A stretch of DNA of 64,000 nucleotides from Actinophytocola sp050699935 (GCF_050699935.1 NZ_JBOHGB010000018.1:10446-74445); one strand, 5' to 3'; shown: positions 7,301 through 16,609, counted from the stretch's first letter. Numbers and translations are program-made. The notes: generated by a model from the sequence alone, not told the origin.

Positions 7301-8983
7301 TTAGCGGCTGGCTACGGCGTTTTCGGCGGCGGCCAGCCACTCGCGCCACTGGGCGGCCTGGGCCTCGGCCTGCTCCGCGCGGCGCTTGTCGCCCGCGGCA
7401 CGGGCCTTCGCGGCCTGGGCCTCGAACTGCTCCACCCGCTCGCGGAACTGCGCCGCCCGTGCCTCGGCCTCCGGGTCGGTCCGGCGCCACTGCGCGTCGG
7501 CGGCGTTGCGGACCTTCTCCTCGACCGCGCGGAGCTTGCCCTCCAGGTCACGGATCCGCTCGCGGGGGACCTTGCCTATCCCGTCCCACTTCTCCTGGAT
7601 CCGGTGCAGCTGCGCCCGCGCCGCGTCCAGGTCGGCCTGCGGGTTGATCTTCTCCGCCTCGGCGAGCAGCGCCTCCTTGCGCTTGGCGTTCTCCACCAGC
7701 TCCGCGTCCCGCTCGTTGAACACGGCCGAGCGCCGGCTGAAGAACTTGTCCTGCGCCGCCCGGAACTGCTGCCACAGCGAGTCGTCGGCCTCCTTCGGTG
7801 CGCGGCCGGCCGCCTTCCACTCCGCCATCAGCTCGCGGTAGCGCGCCGCGGTCGGGCCCCAGTCCTCGGAGTCGGAGATCTCCTCGGCCAGCTTGACCAG
7901 CTCCTGCTTGCGCTCCTTGGCCGCCGCCCGCTGCCGGTCCAGGTCCGCGAAGTGCGAGCCACGCCGGCGGTTGAACGTGTCGCGCGCCTTGGAGAAGCGC
8001 TTCCACAGCTGGTCGTCGGTCTTGCGGTCGACGCCCTTGATCGTCTTCCACTCCTCGAGGATCGCGCGCAGCCGGTCGCCGGCGGCCTTCCACTGCGTGG
8101 AGGACTCGGCGATCTTCTCGATCTCGGCGACCAGGTCCTGCTTGCGCGCCACGGCGTGCCCGCGTGCCTCCTCGCGCGCGTGCTTGACCGACTCGACGGC
8201 CTGCTGCGCCCGCTCCAGCACGTGGTCGACCCGTGCGGCAAGCCCGGCGAGGTCGCCGACCAGTGCCGCCTCCGCCAGGCTCTCCTTGATGTGCTTGGCG
8301 TTCGTCAGCGTGTGCTTCGGGTCGCCGGATCCGGCGGTCAGCCGCGCGGCGAGCAGCTCCACCTCGGTCCGCACGTCGTCGAACCGGCGGGCGTAGTGCG
8401 CGAGGCCCTCGGCCGGCTCACCCGCGTGCCACGAGCCGACCGCGCGCTCGCCGTCGGCGGTCTTCACGTAGACGGTGCCGTCGGTGTCGACCCGGCCCCA
8501 CCTGCCGGGGTTCGCGGACGCCTCGGGCACCGGGGCGGCGGCCACCGGAGCGGCGGGCACGGCGGTCGCCGGCTGGGTGTGCGGCATGGCGGCGGTCGGC
8601 GGCGGCACGGGCTCGTGGTGCTCGGCGGCCGGCGCGGGTTCCGCCGGCGCCGGCGCCTCCGGGGCGGCGGCTGAGGGAGTCTCGGCCGGGGGAATTTCGA
8701 CCGGGGGAGACTCGGCCGGGGGAGTTTCGGCCGGGGGAGACTCGGCCGTGTCCGGCTCGGCGGTCGCCGCTTCTGACGCTTCTGTGGACGCTTCCACCGC
8801 CGTTTCTGCCGACGCGTCTGCCGGGGCTTCGGCAGCTGGGGCTTCGGAGGCGGCGGCCGCAGCGGGCTCCGCGCTCGCCAGCTCCGCAGTGGCACCCACC
8901 GTTCCGGTGCCGTTGGTCGAGTTCTCGACCGGGGGCGCGTCCGTGTCCTGGCTCGTGTCCTGGCTCGTGTCCCTGTCCGTCAT
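7301..8983 (-). CDS. DUF349 domain protein with low-complexity N-terminus (Rv2731-like)
   Basis: 560 residues. The first 150 or so are Ala/Pro/Glu/Thr-rich and look disordered. The rest is a charged, helical, coiled-coil-like region with several DUF349 repeats, marked by recurring W-x-x-F/W patterns (QLWKRFSKARDTFNRRR, SLWQQFRAAQDKFFSRR). No enzymatic motif; function unknown. The ATG at 8983 has GGGAGGAG 8 bases upstream. It is convergent with the miaB operon and divergent from the LigB-like gene, as in mycobacteria. The N-terminal part contains a 15-bp in-frame tandem repeat. Confidence 0.88.
   Translation of the reverse strand: MTDRDTSQDTSQDTDAPPVENSTNGTGTVGATAELASAEPAAAAASEAPAAEAPADASAETAVEASTEASEAATAEPDTAESPPAETPPAESPPVEIPPAETPSAAAPEAPAPAEPAPAAEHHEPVPPPTAAMPHTQPATAVPAAPVAAAPVPEASANPGRWGRVDTDGTVYVKTADGERAVGSWHAGEPAEGLAHYARRFDDVRTEVELLAARLTAGSGDPKHTLTNAKHIKESLAEAALVGDLAGLAARVDHVLERAQQAVESVKHAREEARGHAVARKQDLVAEIEKIAESSTQWKAAGDRLRAILEEWKTIKGVDRKTDDQLWKRFSKARDTFNRRRGSHFADLDRQRAAAKERKQELVKLAEEISDSEDWGPTAARYRELMAEWKAAGRAPKEADDSLWQQFRAAQDKFFSRRSAVFNERDAELVENAKRKEALLAEAEKINPQADLDAARAQLHRIQEKWDGIGKVPRERIRDLEGKLRAVEEKVRNAADAQWRRTDPEAEARAAQFRERVEQFEAQAAKARAAGDKRRAEQAEAQAAQWREWLAAAENAVASR
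8681..8749. repeat. 15-bp in-frame tandem repeat in the DUF349 gene
   Basis: Four full 15-bp units (8681, 8696, 8711, 8726) and a partial fifth, pattern YTCGRCCGGGGGARW on the plus strand. On the coding strand they give repeated five-residue blocks of the type PPAES/PPAET. The period is a multiple of three, so changes in copy number would keep the frame. Confidence 0.85.
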
Positions 8984-9199
8984 GGCCGGCTCCTCCCGCC
9001 TGCGTTGCCCGCATCCACGGGCGCCCCGCTTCCGCGGGGCCTGGCAACGTCGGTACCCGGCCCGCCAGGGGCCGTCGAAATCGCGCGGTACCCGCGCGCA
9101 TTCAAACAGGTCATGGCGCGCCCCGGTACTCCACGGTTGACGCTGGCTGCGCTGGGTGACGCCGCGAGCCCGGAGAGTTCATCCCGCACCCCGGATGGG

Positions 9200-9213
9200 T
9201 AGCCTCGGACACC
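9200..9213 (+). promoter_or_regulatory. -10 element for a leaderless transcript
   Basis: TAGCCT at 9200-9205 fits TANNNT. The GTG start at 9214 is 9 bases after it, and no Shine-Dalgarno sequence is present, so transcription probably starts at or next to the start codon. The -35 (GTTCAT near 9177) is weak. Confidence 0.45.
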
Positions 9214-9975
9214 GTGATCGAGCGTGTCGCCGTCGTCCCGCACCCCCCGCTGCTGGTTCCCGAGCTCGTGGTCGCGGACGACCCGGACGTGCGGCTCGTG
9301 CGCGACACGTGCCTGACAGTCGCCGCCGAGCTGGCCGCGGCGGCATCCCGCTGGGTCGCTGTCGGCGCGGACCCGACCGGCCCGCGGTACCTCGGTGCGG
9401 ACGCCGCCGGCACGTTCCGCGGCTACGGCGTCGACGTCGTGGCCCGGCTCTCCGGCAACGCCACGGCCAACGACACCGCGAACGACACGGCCAACGACAC
9501 CGAGCCCGACCCGGCCATGCCGCTGCCCGCGCTCGTCGCCGGCTGGCTGCGTGGCCAGGTGGGTGCCGACGAGGTCCCGGTCCACCTCCTGCCGCCCGAC
9601 CTGCCCCCCGCCGAGTGCCGGGTGTTCGCCCAGCGGCTGGCCGGCGACCTCGGTGACCCCGACGAGCCCGTCGGCCTGCTGGTCCTCGGCGACGGCTCGC
9701 ACCGGCACGGCGAGCGCGCCGTCGGCCGGCCCGACCCGCGCGCGGCGGCGTTCGACGACACCGTGCACGCCGCGCTCGCCGCCGCCGACACCGACGCCCT
9801 GCGTGCCCTCGATCCCGCCGTCGCCGGCGAGCTGGGTGCCGCCGGACGCGCGCCGTGGCAGGTGCTCGCCGGCGTCGTGGCCGCGGACGGGCGGCGCTGG
9901 AAGAGCGTCGACGCCCGCCAGCTCGTGCCGTTCGGCGTCGCCTACCACGTCGCGGTCTGGGAGCCGGTCAGATGA
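9214..9975 (+). CDS. class III extradiol dioxygenase (LigB)-like protein, Rv2728c-like
   Basis: 253 residues. It begins MIERVAVVPHPPLLVPEL, the usual opening of the actinobacterial LigB-superfamily proteins that precede miaA. A second family-like His-rich motif is LGDGSHRHGERA near residue 165. Metal ligands of true ring-cleaving dioxygenases cannot be confirmed by eye, so the activity is open. The GTG start at 9214 seems leaderless. The stop overlaps the miaA start (ATGA), so it is cotranscribed with miaA. A four-copy 12-bp tandem repeat encodes an Asn-Asp-Thr-Ala stretch at residues 82-97. Confidence 0.8.
   Translation: MIERVAVVPHPPLLVPELVVADDPDVRLVRDTCLTVAAELAAAASRWVAVGADPTGPRYLGADAAGTFRGYGVDVVARLSGNATANDTANDTANDTEPDPAMPLPALVAGWLRGQVGADEVPVHLLPPDLPPAECRVFAQRLAGDLGDPDEPVGLLVLGDGSHRHGERAVGRPDPRAAAFDDTVHAALAAADTDALRALDPAVAGELGAAGRAPWQVLAGVVAADGRRWKSVDARQLVPFGVAYHVAVWEPVR
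9457..9504. repeat. 12-bp in-frame tandem repeat in the LigB-like gene
   Basis: Four consecutive 12-bp units (9457, 9469, 9481, 9493) of the form AACGMCACSGMS encode NATA-NDTA-NDTA-NDTE. The period preserves the frame. It is probably a loop insertion between conserved segments. Confidence 0.85.
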
Positions 9976-10883
9976 GGCCCGGCCGGATCAGACCCATGGC
10001 GATCGTCGGCCCGACCGCGGCAGGCAAGTCCCAGCTCGGCATCGCGCTCGCCGAGGCGCTCGGCGGCGAGGTCGTCAACGCCGACGCCATGCAGCTCTAC
10101 CGCGGCATGGACATCGGCACCGCGAAGGTCACGATCGAAGAACGCCGTGGCGTCCCGCACCACCTGCTCGACGTCCTCGACGTCACCGAGACCGCGTCGG
10201 TCGCCGCCTACCAGCGCGACGCCCGCGCGTGCGTCGAGGAGCTGCTCGCGGCCGGCCGGGTGCCGATCCTCGTCGGCGGCTCGGGGCTGTACGTCCGCGC
10301 CGTGCTGGACGACCTGGACTTTCCCGGCACCGACCCGGACATCCGCACCCGCCTGGAGGAGGAGGTCGAGCGCGTCGGCGCGGCCGCCCTGCACGCCCGG
10401 CTCGCCGCCGCGGACCCGCTCGCCGCGACCGCGATCCTGCCGAGCAACGGCCGCCGCGTGGTCCGGGCGCTGGAGGTCATCGAGCTGACCGGCCGCCCGT
10501 TCTCCGCGACCATGCCCGAGCCCGGTCCGGCCCGGTACGACACCGTCCAGGTCGGCCTGGACCTGCCCGTCGAGGAGCTCGACGTCCGCGTCGATGCCCG
10601 GGTGACCAGGATGTTCGCCGAGGGTCTCGTCGACGAGGTGCGCGCGCTCGAGGCGCGGGGTCTGCGGCTGGGGCGTACCGCCTCCCGCGCGCTGGGCTAC
10701 CAGCAGGTGCTCGACGAGCTCGACGCGGACGAGGACATGACCCGGGCGGCCGCCGCGGCCGCGCGGGCCACCCGCCGCTTCGTCCGCCGGCAGCGCTCGT
10801 GGTTCCGCCGGGACACCCGCATCACCTGGCTCGACGCCGGGCGCACCGACCTGGTCGACGCCACCCGCGCGCTCGCGTCCTGA
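9972..10883 (+). CDS. miaA: tRNA dimethylallyltransferase MiaA
   Basis: 303 residues. Transfers the dimethylallyl group to A37 of tRNAs that read U-starting codons, making the i6A that MiaB modifies further. The P-loop is VGPTAAGKS at about residues 13-21. The DMAPP transferase signature follows: NADAMQLYRGMDIGTAK, then LVGGSGLYVRAVLD. The ATG start overlaps the preceding stop as ATGA. Normal length. It is followed by 126 bases before dapF with no clear terminator. Confidence 0.95.
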   Translation: MRPGRIRPMAIVGPTAAGKSQLGIALAEALGGEVVNADAMQLYRGMDIGTAKVTIEERRGVPHHLLDVLDVTETASVAAYQRDARACVEELLAAGRVPILVGGSGLYVRAVLDDLDFPGTDPDIRTRLEEEVERVGAAALHARLAAADPLAATAILPSNGRRVVRALEVIELTGRPFSATMPEPGPARYDTVQVGLDLPVEELDVRVDARVTRMFAEGLVDEVRALEARGLRLGRTASRALGYQQVLDELDADEDMTRAAAAAARATRRFVRRQRSWFRRDTRITWLDAGRTDLVDATRALAS

Positions 10884-11009
10884 GTAGGAAGTCTCGCGCC
10901 GACCCAACGGAACCTCAGGGGTAACGTGACGTGAACCAGCCACAATCAACCGACATCCGCCGCGTTCGCTGGGACGCAACCAGCGCATAACAATCCGGGG
11001 AGGCGGACA

Positions 11010-11840
11010 GTGATTCCCTTCGTCAAAGGTCACGGCACGGAGAACGACTTCGTGCTGCTGCCCGACCTCGACGCCGCGCTGGACCTGACCGCGGCCCGCG
11101 TCCGCGCGCTCTGCGACCGGCACGCGGGGCTCGGCGCGGACGGGGTGCTGCGGGTCGTGCGCGCCAAGGCGATCGATCCCCGCCCGTCCGATGTGGATGA
11201 CGACGCGTGGTTCATGGACTACCGCAACGCCGACGGCTCGATCGCGGAGATGTGCGGCAACGGCGTGCGCGTGTTCGCTCGCTACCTGGTCGACGCGGGA
11301 CTGGTGGCGCACAACGAGTTCCTGGTCGGCAGCCGTGCCGGCGCCCGCCCGGTCGTGGTCGGGCCGGACGGCGACGTCGCGGTCGACATGGGGCCCGCGA
11401 GGGTGACCGGCGAGTCCACCGCGACCGTCGGCGGCCGCACGCTGGCCGGGATCGCCGTGGACGTCGGCAACCCGCACCTCGTGTGCGCCGTGGACCGGCT
11501 CGACGACCTCGACCTGACCGTCCCGCCGGCCTACGACCACGCGGTGTTCCCGGACGGCGTGAACGTCGAGTTCGTCGTGGTCGAGGCGCCCGACCGGGTC
11601 CGCATGCGGGTGCACGAGCGCGGCGTGGGCGAGACCCGCTCCTGCGGTACCGGCACGGTGGCCGCGGTGGCCGGCGTGCTGCACGGCGGCGGCACGCGAA
11701 CCGGCGCGGCGACGGTCGAGATTCCCGGTGGCCGGGTGCGTGTCGAGGTCGGCGAGAGCACGTCCGTGCTGACCGGGCCGGCCGTTTTCGTGGCTCGTGG
11801 GGAACTCGATCGTGCCTGGTGGGATGGCATTCCGGAATAA
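11010..11840 (+). CDS. dapF: diaminopimelate epimerase
   Basis: 276 residues. Converts LL- to meso-diaminopimelate for lysine and peptidoglycan. The two catalytic Cys are in AEMCGNGVRVFARY (about residue 79) and TRSCGTGT (about residue 214). The opening FVKGHGTENDFVLL is typical. The GTG at 11010 has GGGGAGG 6 bases upstream. Position between miaA and hflX matches mycobacteria. Confidence 0.96.
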   Translation: MIPFVKGHGTENDFVLLPDLDAALDLTAARVRALCDRHAGLGADGVLRVVRAKAIDPRPSDVDDDAWFMDYRNADGSIAEMCGNGVRVFARYLVDAGLVAHNEFLVGSRAGARPVVVGPDGDVAVDMGPARVTGESTATVGGRTLAGIAVDVGNPHLVCAVDRLDDLDLTVPPAYDHAVFPDGVNVEFVVVEAPDRVRMRVHERGVGETRSCGTGTVAAVAGVLHGGGTRTGAATVEIPGGRVRVEVGESTSVLTGPAVFVARGELDRAWWDGIPE

Positions 11841-11915
11841 ATCCGGTCGATGCCCTCGCTGAACCGTGCGACCATTGAATACCGGCACAACGGATCAAAC
11901 GGAGGGTTTCACCAC

Positions 11916-13379
11916 GTGACAGAGAATCTCAATCAGGGTTTCACCGACGATCACGTCGACTCGGGGTTGACCGACCTGGCTGAGCTCTCTGCGGGTGAAC
12001 TCGAGCTCTCCGACCGAGTCGCGTTGCGGCGGGTGGCGGGTCTTTCGACCGAGCTAGCCGACATCACCGAGGTCGAGTACCGCCGACTGCGCCTGGAGCG
12101 GGTCGTCCTGGTCGGCGTGTGGACCGACGGCACGGCCGCGCAGTCCGAGGCGTCGCTCGCCGAGCTCGCCCGGCTGGCCGAGACCGCCGGCTCCCAGGTC
12201 CTCGATGGGCTCGTACAGCGCCGCGACCGACCCGACCCGGCCACCTACGTCGGCTCCGGCAAGGTGCGGGAGCTGTCCGACGTGGTCGCGGCCGTGGGCG
12301 CGGACACCGTCATCTGCGACGGCGAGCTCTCGCCGAGCCAGCTGCGCCAGCTGGAGGCGAAGCTCAAGGTCAAGGTCATCGACCGGACGGCGCTGATCCT
12401 CGACATCTTCGCCCAGCACGCGCGGTCCAAGGAGGGCAAGGCACAGGTCGAGCTGGCACAGCTGCAGTACTTCCTGCCGCGTCTGCGTGGTTGGGGCGAG
12501 GCGCTGTCCCGGCAGGCCGGTGGCCGGGCCGGCGGCGGTTCCGCGGGCGTGGGCCTGCGCGGACCCGGTGAGACCAAGCTGGAGACCGACCGCCGGCGCA
12601 TCCGGGCCAAGATCTCCAAGCTCCGCAAGGAGATCGCCGCGATCAGCACGGTGCGCGACACCAAGCGAGGGCGCCGGATCGCCAACGAGATCCCCAGCGT
12701 CGCCATCGCCGGATACACCAACGCCGGCAAGTCGAGCCTGCTCAACGCGCTGACCGGCGCCGGGGTGCTGGTGGAGGACTCGCTGTTCGCCACCCTGGAT
12801 GCCACCGTGCGGCGCACCACCACGCCGGACGGGCTGCCGTACACGCTCACCGACACGGTCGGCTTCGTGCGGCACCTTCCGCACCAGCTGGTCGAGGCAT
12901 TCCGGTCCACTTTGGACGAGGTCGCGGACGCGGACCTCATCCTGCACGTGGTTGACGGCTCCGACCCGAACCCGGAGTGGCAGGTCGAGGCGGTCCGCGA
13001 GGTGCTCGGTGAGATCGCCGACCGCCGGGACCAGGGCCTGCCCACCGAGCTCGTCGTGGTCAACAAGATCGACGCCACCGACCAGGTGGCGCTGGCCCGG
13101 CTGCGGCACCTGCTGCCCGGCGCGGTGTTCGTCTCCGCCCACTCCGGCGCGGGGGCCGAGCAGCTGCGCGAGCGGATCACCGAGCTGCTGCCGCGGCCGT
13201 CGGTCGAGGTGGAGGTGCTGGTCCCGTACACGCGGGGCGAGCTGGTCGCGCGGGTGCACCGGGACGGCGATGTGCTCGCCGAGCGGCACACCGAGCAAGG
13301 AACCGTGCTGCATGCCAAGGTGAAAGCCGATCTGGCCGGCATGTTGGAACGTTTTTCCGTGAACGGCACATCCGCCTGA
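11916..13379 (+). CDS. hflX: GTPase HflX
   Basis: 487 residues. Ribosome-associated GTPase that splits stalled or stressed ribosomes. The N-terminal HflX domain ends with the glycine-rich GVGLRGPGETKLETDRRR linker. The G domain shows G1 GYTNAGKSS, G3 DTVGF and G4 NKID; a C-terminal domain follows. The GTG start at 11916 has CGGAGGG about 9 bases upstream. The frame is open 22 codons further upstream but lacks a ribosome site there. It follows dapF after 75 bases. Confidence 0.95.
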   Translation: MTENLNQGFTDDHVDSGLTDLAELSAGELELSDRVALRRVAGLSTELADITEVEYRRLRLERVVLVGVWTDGTAAQSEASLAELARLAETAGSQVLDGLVQRRDRPDPATYVGSGKVRELSDVVAAVGADTVICDGELSPSQLRQLEAKLKVKVIDRTALILDIFAQHARSKEGKAQVELAQLQYFLPRLRGWGEALSRQAGGRAGGGSAGVGLRGPGETKLETDRRRIRAKISKLRKEIAAISTVRDTKRGRRIANEIPSVAIAGYTNAGKSSLLNALTGAGVLVEDSLFATLDATVRRTTTPDGLPYTLTDTVGFVRHLPHQLVEAFRSTLDEVADADLILHVVDGSDPNPEWQVEAVREVLGEIADRRDQGLPTELVVVNKIDATDQVALARLRHLLPGAVFVSAHSGAGAEQLRERITELLPRPSVEVEVLVPYTRGELVARVHRDGDVLAERHTEQGTVLHAKVKADLAGMLERFSVNGTSA

Positions 13380-13443
13380 TCCGTAACTAGTAGCGATACG
13401 GTGGGGCTCCAGATCGGTGACGTTCGGGTCACGGAGGTGTGGT

Positions 13444-14529
13444 GTGCGGCGAGCTGTCCTAGCAGTGTCGCTGCTGTTCGGGCTGGTGATCCCGGCCCAG
13501 GCGGCAGCCGCCCAGCCTGCTGATCCCCCTAAACCTGAGGCACCGGTGAACAAGTGCGCGATGAAGGACCCGCGCCTGGCCGAGCTGTCCGGCGTGCTCG
13601 CCGACAAGGACCGCTGGTACATGGTCAACGACGGCGGTGAGAAGGCGACGGTGCTCGTGGTCCGCAAGGACTGCACGGTCGAGCGGCAGATCGTCGGCCA
13701 GACCGACCCGTTCGACGTCGAGGATCTCGGCCGCGCGCCGGACGGCACGTTCCTCCTGGCCGACGGCGGCGACAACAACCTCGAGCGGGATACCGCGGCG
13801 CTGATCGCGCTCACGCCGGCCGGCAAGTCGACGCTGTATCGGCTGACCTACCCGGACGGCAAGCACGACGCGGAGGCGCTGCTGGTCGGTGCCAACGGCG
13901 CGCCGTACTTCGTGACCAAGGACGTGGGCAACGCCGGCGTCTACTCGCCGGTCCGCCAGTTGCAGAGCCCCGGCCCGACCCCGATGAAGAAGGTCGCCAC
14001 CATCAAGCTGGAGGCGACCGACACCCCGGGCGGCCCGGTGCCGGGCCCGGTCGGCTCGCGGACCATCACCGGCGGCGCGGTGAGCTCGGACGGGACCGTC
14101 GTGGCGGTGCGCACCTACACCGACGCCTACCTCTACGCCGCGCCGGACAAGGACATCGTCAAGGCGCTGAACAGCGAGCCGGTGCGGGTGCCGCTGCCGA
14201 ACGAGGCGCAGGGCGAGGCGATCGCGTTCGAGCCGGACGGCTCGCTGGTCTCGGCGTCGGAGAGGTCCGGCGAGCCGATCCGCTTCGTGAACGAGGCCCT
14301 CGAGCTGGTCGCACCGGCGGCCGCGCCGGCGGAGGAGGAGTCCGAGGCGGAGAAGACGCCGGAGTCGGTCGCCCCCGCGCCGGCGGGCGACCTGGCCAGC
14401 AACAACGTGGAGAAGCAGGGGCTGCCGATCGTGCCCGCGGCCGGTGTGGCCATCCTGCTCATGATGGGCGTGCTCGCGTCGCTGCGCTGGCGCACCGCGC
14501 GGTCCCGCCGCCGCTTCTACCGCGGTTAG
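13444..14529 (+). CDS. secreted, C-terminally membrane-anchored protein beside lexA (Rv2721c-like)
   Basis: 361 residues. An N-terminal signal peptide ends near AQAAAAQPAD. The extracellular region of about 280 residues has repeated VxxxGxxxxVADGGDNN-like strands suggesting a beta-propeller. An Ala/Pro/Glu-rich stalk follows (about 290-325), then one membrane helix (about 330-350) and an Arg-rich cytoplasmic tail. The GTG at 13444 is preceded by ACGGAGGTG. It is convergent with the amidase gene, with the stops overlapping by 3 bases. The genomic position matches mycobacterial Rv2721c, of unknown function. Confidence 0.82.
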   Translation: MRRAVLAVSLLFGLVIPAQAAAAQPADPPKPEAPVNKCAMKDPRLAELSGVLADKDRWYMVNDGGEKATVLVVRKDCTVERQIVGQTDPFDVEDLGRAPDGTFLLADGGDNNLERDTAALIALTPAGKSTLYRLTYPDGKHDAEALLVGANGAPYFVTKDVGNAGVYSPVRQLQSPGPTPMKKVATIKLEATDTPGGPVPGPVGSRTITGGAVSSDGTVVAVRTYTDAYLYAAPDKDIVKALNSEPVRVPLPNEAQGEAIAFEPDGSLVSASERSGEPIRFVNEALELVAPAAAPAEEESEAEKTPESVAPAPAGDLASNNVEKQGLPIVPAAGVAILLMMGVLASLRWRTARSRRRFYRG

Positions 14530-15842
14530 CCGAGGTGTTCGGCCGCGCTCAGCAGCAGTTCCTCGCCGCCGGGCGGTGCGACGAGCTGGAGTCCCACCGG
14601 CAGGCCGTCGACCATTCCGGCGGGCACGGACAGCGCGGGCAGGCCTAGCACGCTCCACGGGCTGGTCAGCGACAGCAGCGCGGTGCGGACGTCGATCTCC
14701 GTGTCACCGATCCGTCCGGTCCGCGCGCCGACCGGTGGGGCCGGGAGCGGAACCGTGGGCAGCGCCAGCAGGTCGTGGTCGGCGAACAGCGAGCCGATCG
14801 TGTCGAGGGCCCGGCGCCGGTCCTCGAGTGCCCGCACGTACTCCCAGCCGCGCACCTCCTCGGCCGCCCGCAGCCGGGCCAGCACCTCCTCGTCGAACAG
14901 CTCGGGGGCCCTCGCCACGCGCTCGGCGTGGATCGCGTAGGCGTCGCTGCCGTGGATGGCGCCGTAGATCGACAGCAGCGTCCCGGCGTTCGGCACGGCC
15001 ACGTCCTCGGCGTGCGGCACCAGCGCACGCGCCGCACGTGTCACGGCGTCGTCGGCCGGGTGGAACGTCTCCGGGGCCACCCAGCCGATCCGCGGCCGCG
15101 GCGGCTCGTCAGGCTCCGGTCCGGTGTCGGCCAGTACGCGCCACAGCAGCCGGCAGTCGGCGACCGTCCGGGTGAGCGGGCCGACCGCGTCCAGGGTCGG
15201 GGACAGCGGGAAGACGCCGTCGCCCGGGATCGCACCGAAGGTCGGCCGCAGCCCGACGATGCCGCAGCACGCGGCCGGGATACGTACCGAGCCACCGGTG
15301 TCCGTGCCGACGGCCAGCGGGACAATGCCCGCGGCCACGGCGACGGCGGACCCCGCGCTGGACCCGCCGGACATGGCCGCCGGGCGGTACGGGTTGCGGG
15401 CCGGCCCGGTCGCCGAGCGGTCGCCGGTCGGCCCGTAGGCGAACTCGTGCGTCACGGTCTTGCCGACCACGACCGCGCCGGCCTCCCGCAGCCGGCGCAC
15501 GCACTCCGCGTCCCGCTCGGGCACGTTGTCGGCGAAGTGCCGCGAGCCCATGGTCGTGCGCAGGCCCGCCGTGTCGACGAGGTCCTTCACCGCGACCGGT
15601 ATCCCGTGCAGGGGCCCGCGATCCCGGCCGGCGGCGAGTTCGTCGGCAGCACGGCGGGCGGCCCCGCGGGCACCGGCCTCGTCGAGCGTCACGAACGCGT
15701 TGAGCGACGGGTCGAGCCGGGCGGCGGCCGCCAGCGCGTGCTCCACCAGGTCGGTGGGCGAGCGCCGGCCGCCCCGCAGCTCATCGGCGAGCTCGGCGAC
15801 GGTGTGCTCGGTGAAGAAGCCCGCACCCGGTGGCCGCGTCAC
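14526..15842 (-). CDS. amidase (amidase-signature family)
   Basis: 438 residues. Serine amidase with the Ser-Ser-Lys triad: Lys in GIPVAVKDLVDTAG (about residue 87) and the signature SGGSSAGSAVAVAAG with TDTGGSVRIPAACCGIVGLRPT (about residues 157-205). It hydrolyses a carboxamide; the substrate is unknown. The absence of neighbouring gatC/gatB argues against a GatA role. The GTG start overlaps the lexA stop (GTGA), so it is probably cotranscribed with lexA, which is unusual company and could bring it under partial SOS control. Confidence 0.9.
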   Translation of the reverse strand: MTRPPGAGFFTEHTVAELADELRGGRRSPTDLVEHALAAAARLDPSLNAFVTLDEAGARGAARRAADELAAGRDRGPLHGIPVAVKDLVDTAGLRTTMGSRHFADNVPERDAECVRRLREAGAVVVGKTVTHEFAYGPTGDRSATGPARNPYRPAAMSGGSSAGSAVAVAAGIVPLAVGTDTGGSVRIPAACCGIVGLRPTFGAIPGDGVFPLSPTLDAVGPLTRTVADCRLLWRVLADTGPEPDEPPRPRIGWVAPETFHPADDAVTRAARALVPHAEDVAVPNAGTLLSIYGAIHGSDAYAIHAERVARAPELFDEEVLARLRAAEEVRGWEYVRALEDRRRALDTIGSLFADHDLLALPTVPLPAPPVGARTGRIGDTEIDVRTALLSLTSPWSVLGLPALSVPAGMVDGLPVGLQLVAPPGGEELLLSAAEHLG

Positions 15843-16609
15843 AACCGCCGCAGGACCGCCACGACCTTGCCGAGGATCGTCGCGTCGTCGCCGGGGATCG
15901 GCTCGTAGGCCTCGTTGTGCGGCAACAGCCAGACGTGGCCGTCCTTGCGCTTGAACGTCTTGACGGTCGCCTCGCCCTCGATCATGGCGGCGACGATCTC
16001 CCCGTTGTCGGCGGTCGGCTGCTGGCGCACCACGACCCAGTCCTGGTCGGCGATAGCCGCGTCGATCATCGAGTCACCGGCGACGCGCAGCAGGAACAGC
16101 GCTCCCTCGCCGACGATCTCCTTCGGCAGCGGGAAGACGTCCTCGACGGCCTCCTCGGCGAGGATCGGCCCACCGGCGGCGATACGACCGAGGACCGGGA
16201 CGTACGCCGGAGCCGGCATGCTCTCGGCGCTCTCGTCGACCGTGTCCTCGCCGACCAGCGTGGCGGCGCCGACCCCGTCGGCCGGCTCCGGCACGGCGTC
16301 GGGCGGCAGCACCCCGATGGCCCGCGGCCGGTTCGGGTCGCGGCGCAGGTAGCCCTTCTGTTCGAGGGCGCGCAGCTGGTAGGCGACGGACGAGGTGGAG
16401 GTGAGCCCCACGGCCTCGCCGATCTCCCGGACGCTCGGCGGGTAGCCGAACCGCTCCACCCAGGTGCGGATCACCTCGAGCACCTCGCGCTGCCGGACGG
16501 GCAGCTCGGTGTCTTCGCCCCGGTCGAGGTCCGGGAAGCTGCGTAGGTTCCCTTTGAGGGGCTTCCGCTTGGGGACACCCTTGGGTATTCCTCCGGGTTT
16601 GCGTGGCAC
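15839..16609 (-). CDS. lexA: LexA repressor
   Basis: 256 residues. N-terminal winged helix (QREVLEVIRTWVERFGYPPSVREIGEAVGL), a linker longer than in E. coli, then the S24 autoprotease domain: cleavage site Ala-Gly in RIAAGGPI, catalytic Ser in VAGDSMID and Lys in ATVKTFKR. Represses SOS genes until RecA filaments trigger self-cleavage. The GTG at 16609 has GGAGGCAGG just upstream; longer in-frame starts up to 17038 exist but have no ribosome site and run through the SOS boxes. Divergent from the LysM protein gene, with two candidate LexA sites between them. Confidence 0.95.
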   Translation of the reverse strand: MPRKPGGIPKGVPKRKPLKGNLRSFPDLDRGEDTELPVRQREVLEVIRTWVERFGYPPSVREIGEAVGLTSTSSVAYQLRALEQKGYLRRDPNRPRAIGVLPPDAVPEPADGVGAATLVGEDTVDESAESMPAPAYVPVLGRIAAGGPILAEEAVEDVFPLPKEIVGEGALFLLRVAGDSMIDAAIADQDWVVVRQQPTADNGEIVAAMIEGEATVKTFKRKDGHVWLLPHNEAYEPIPGDDATILGKVVAVLRRL

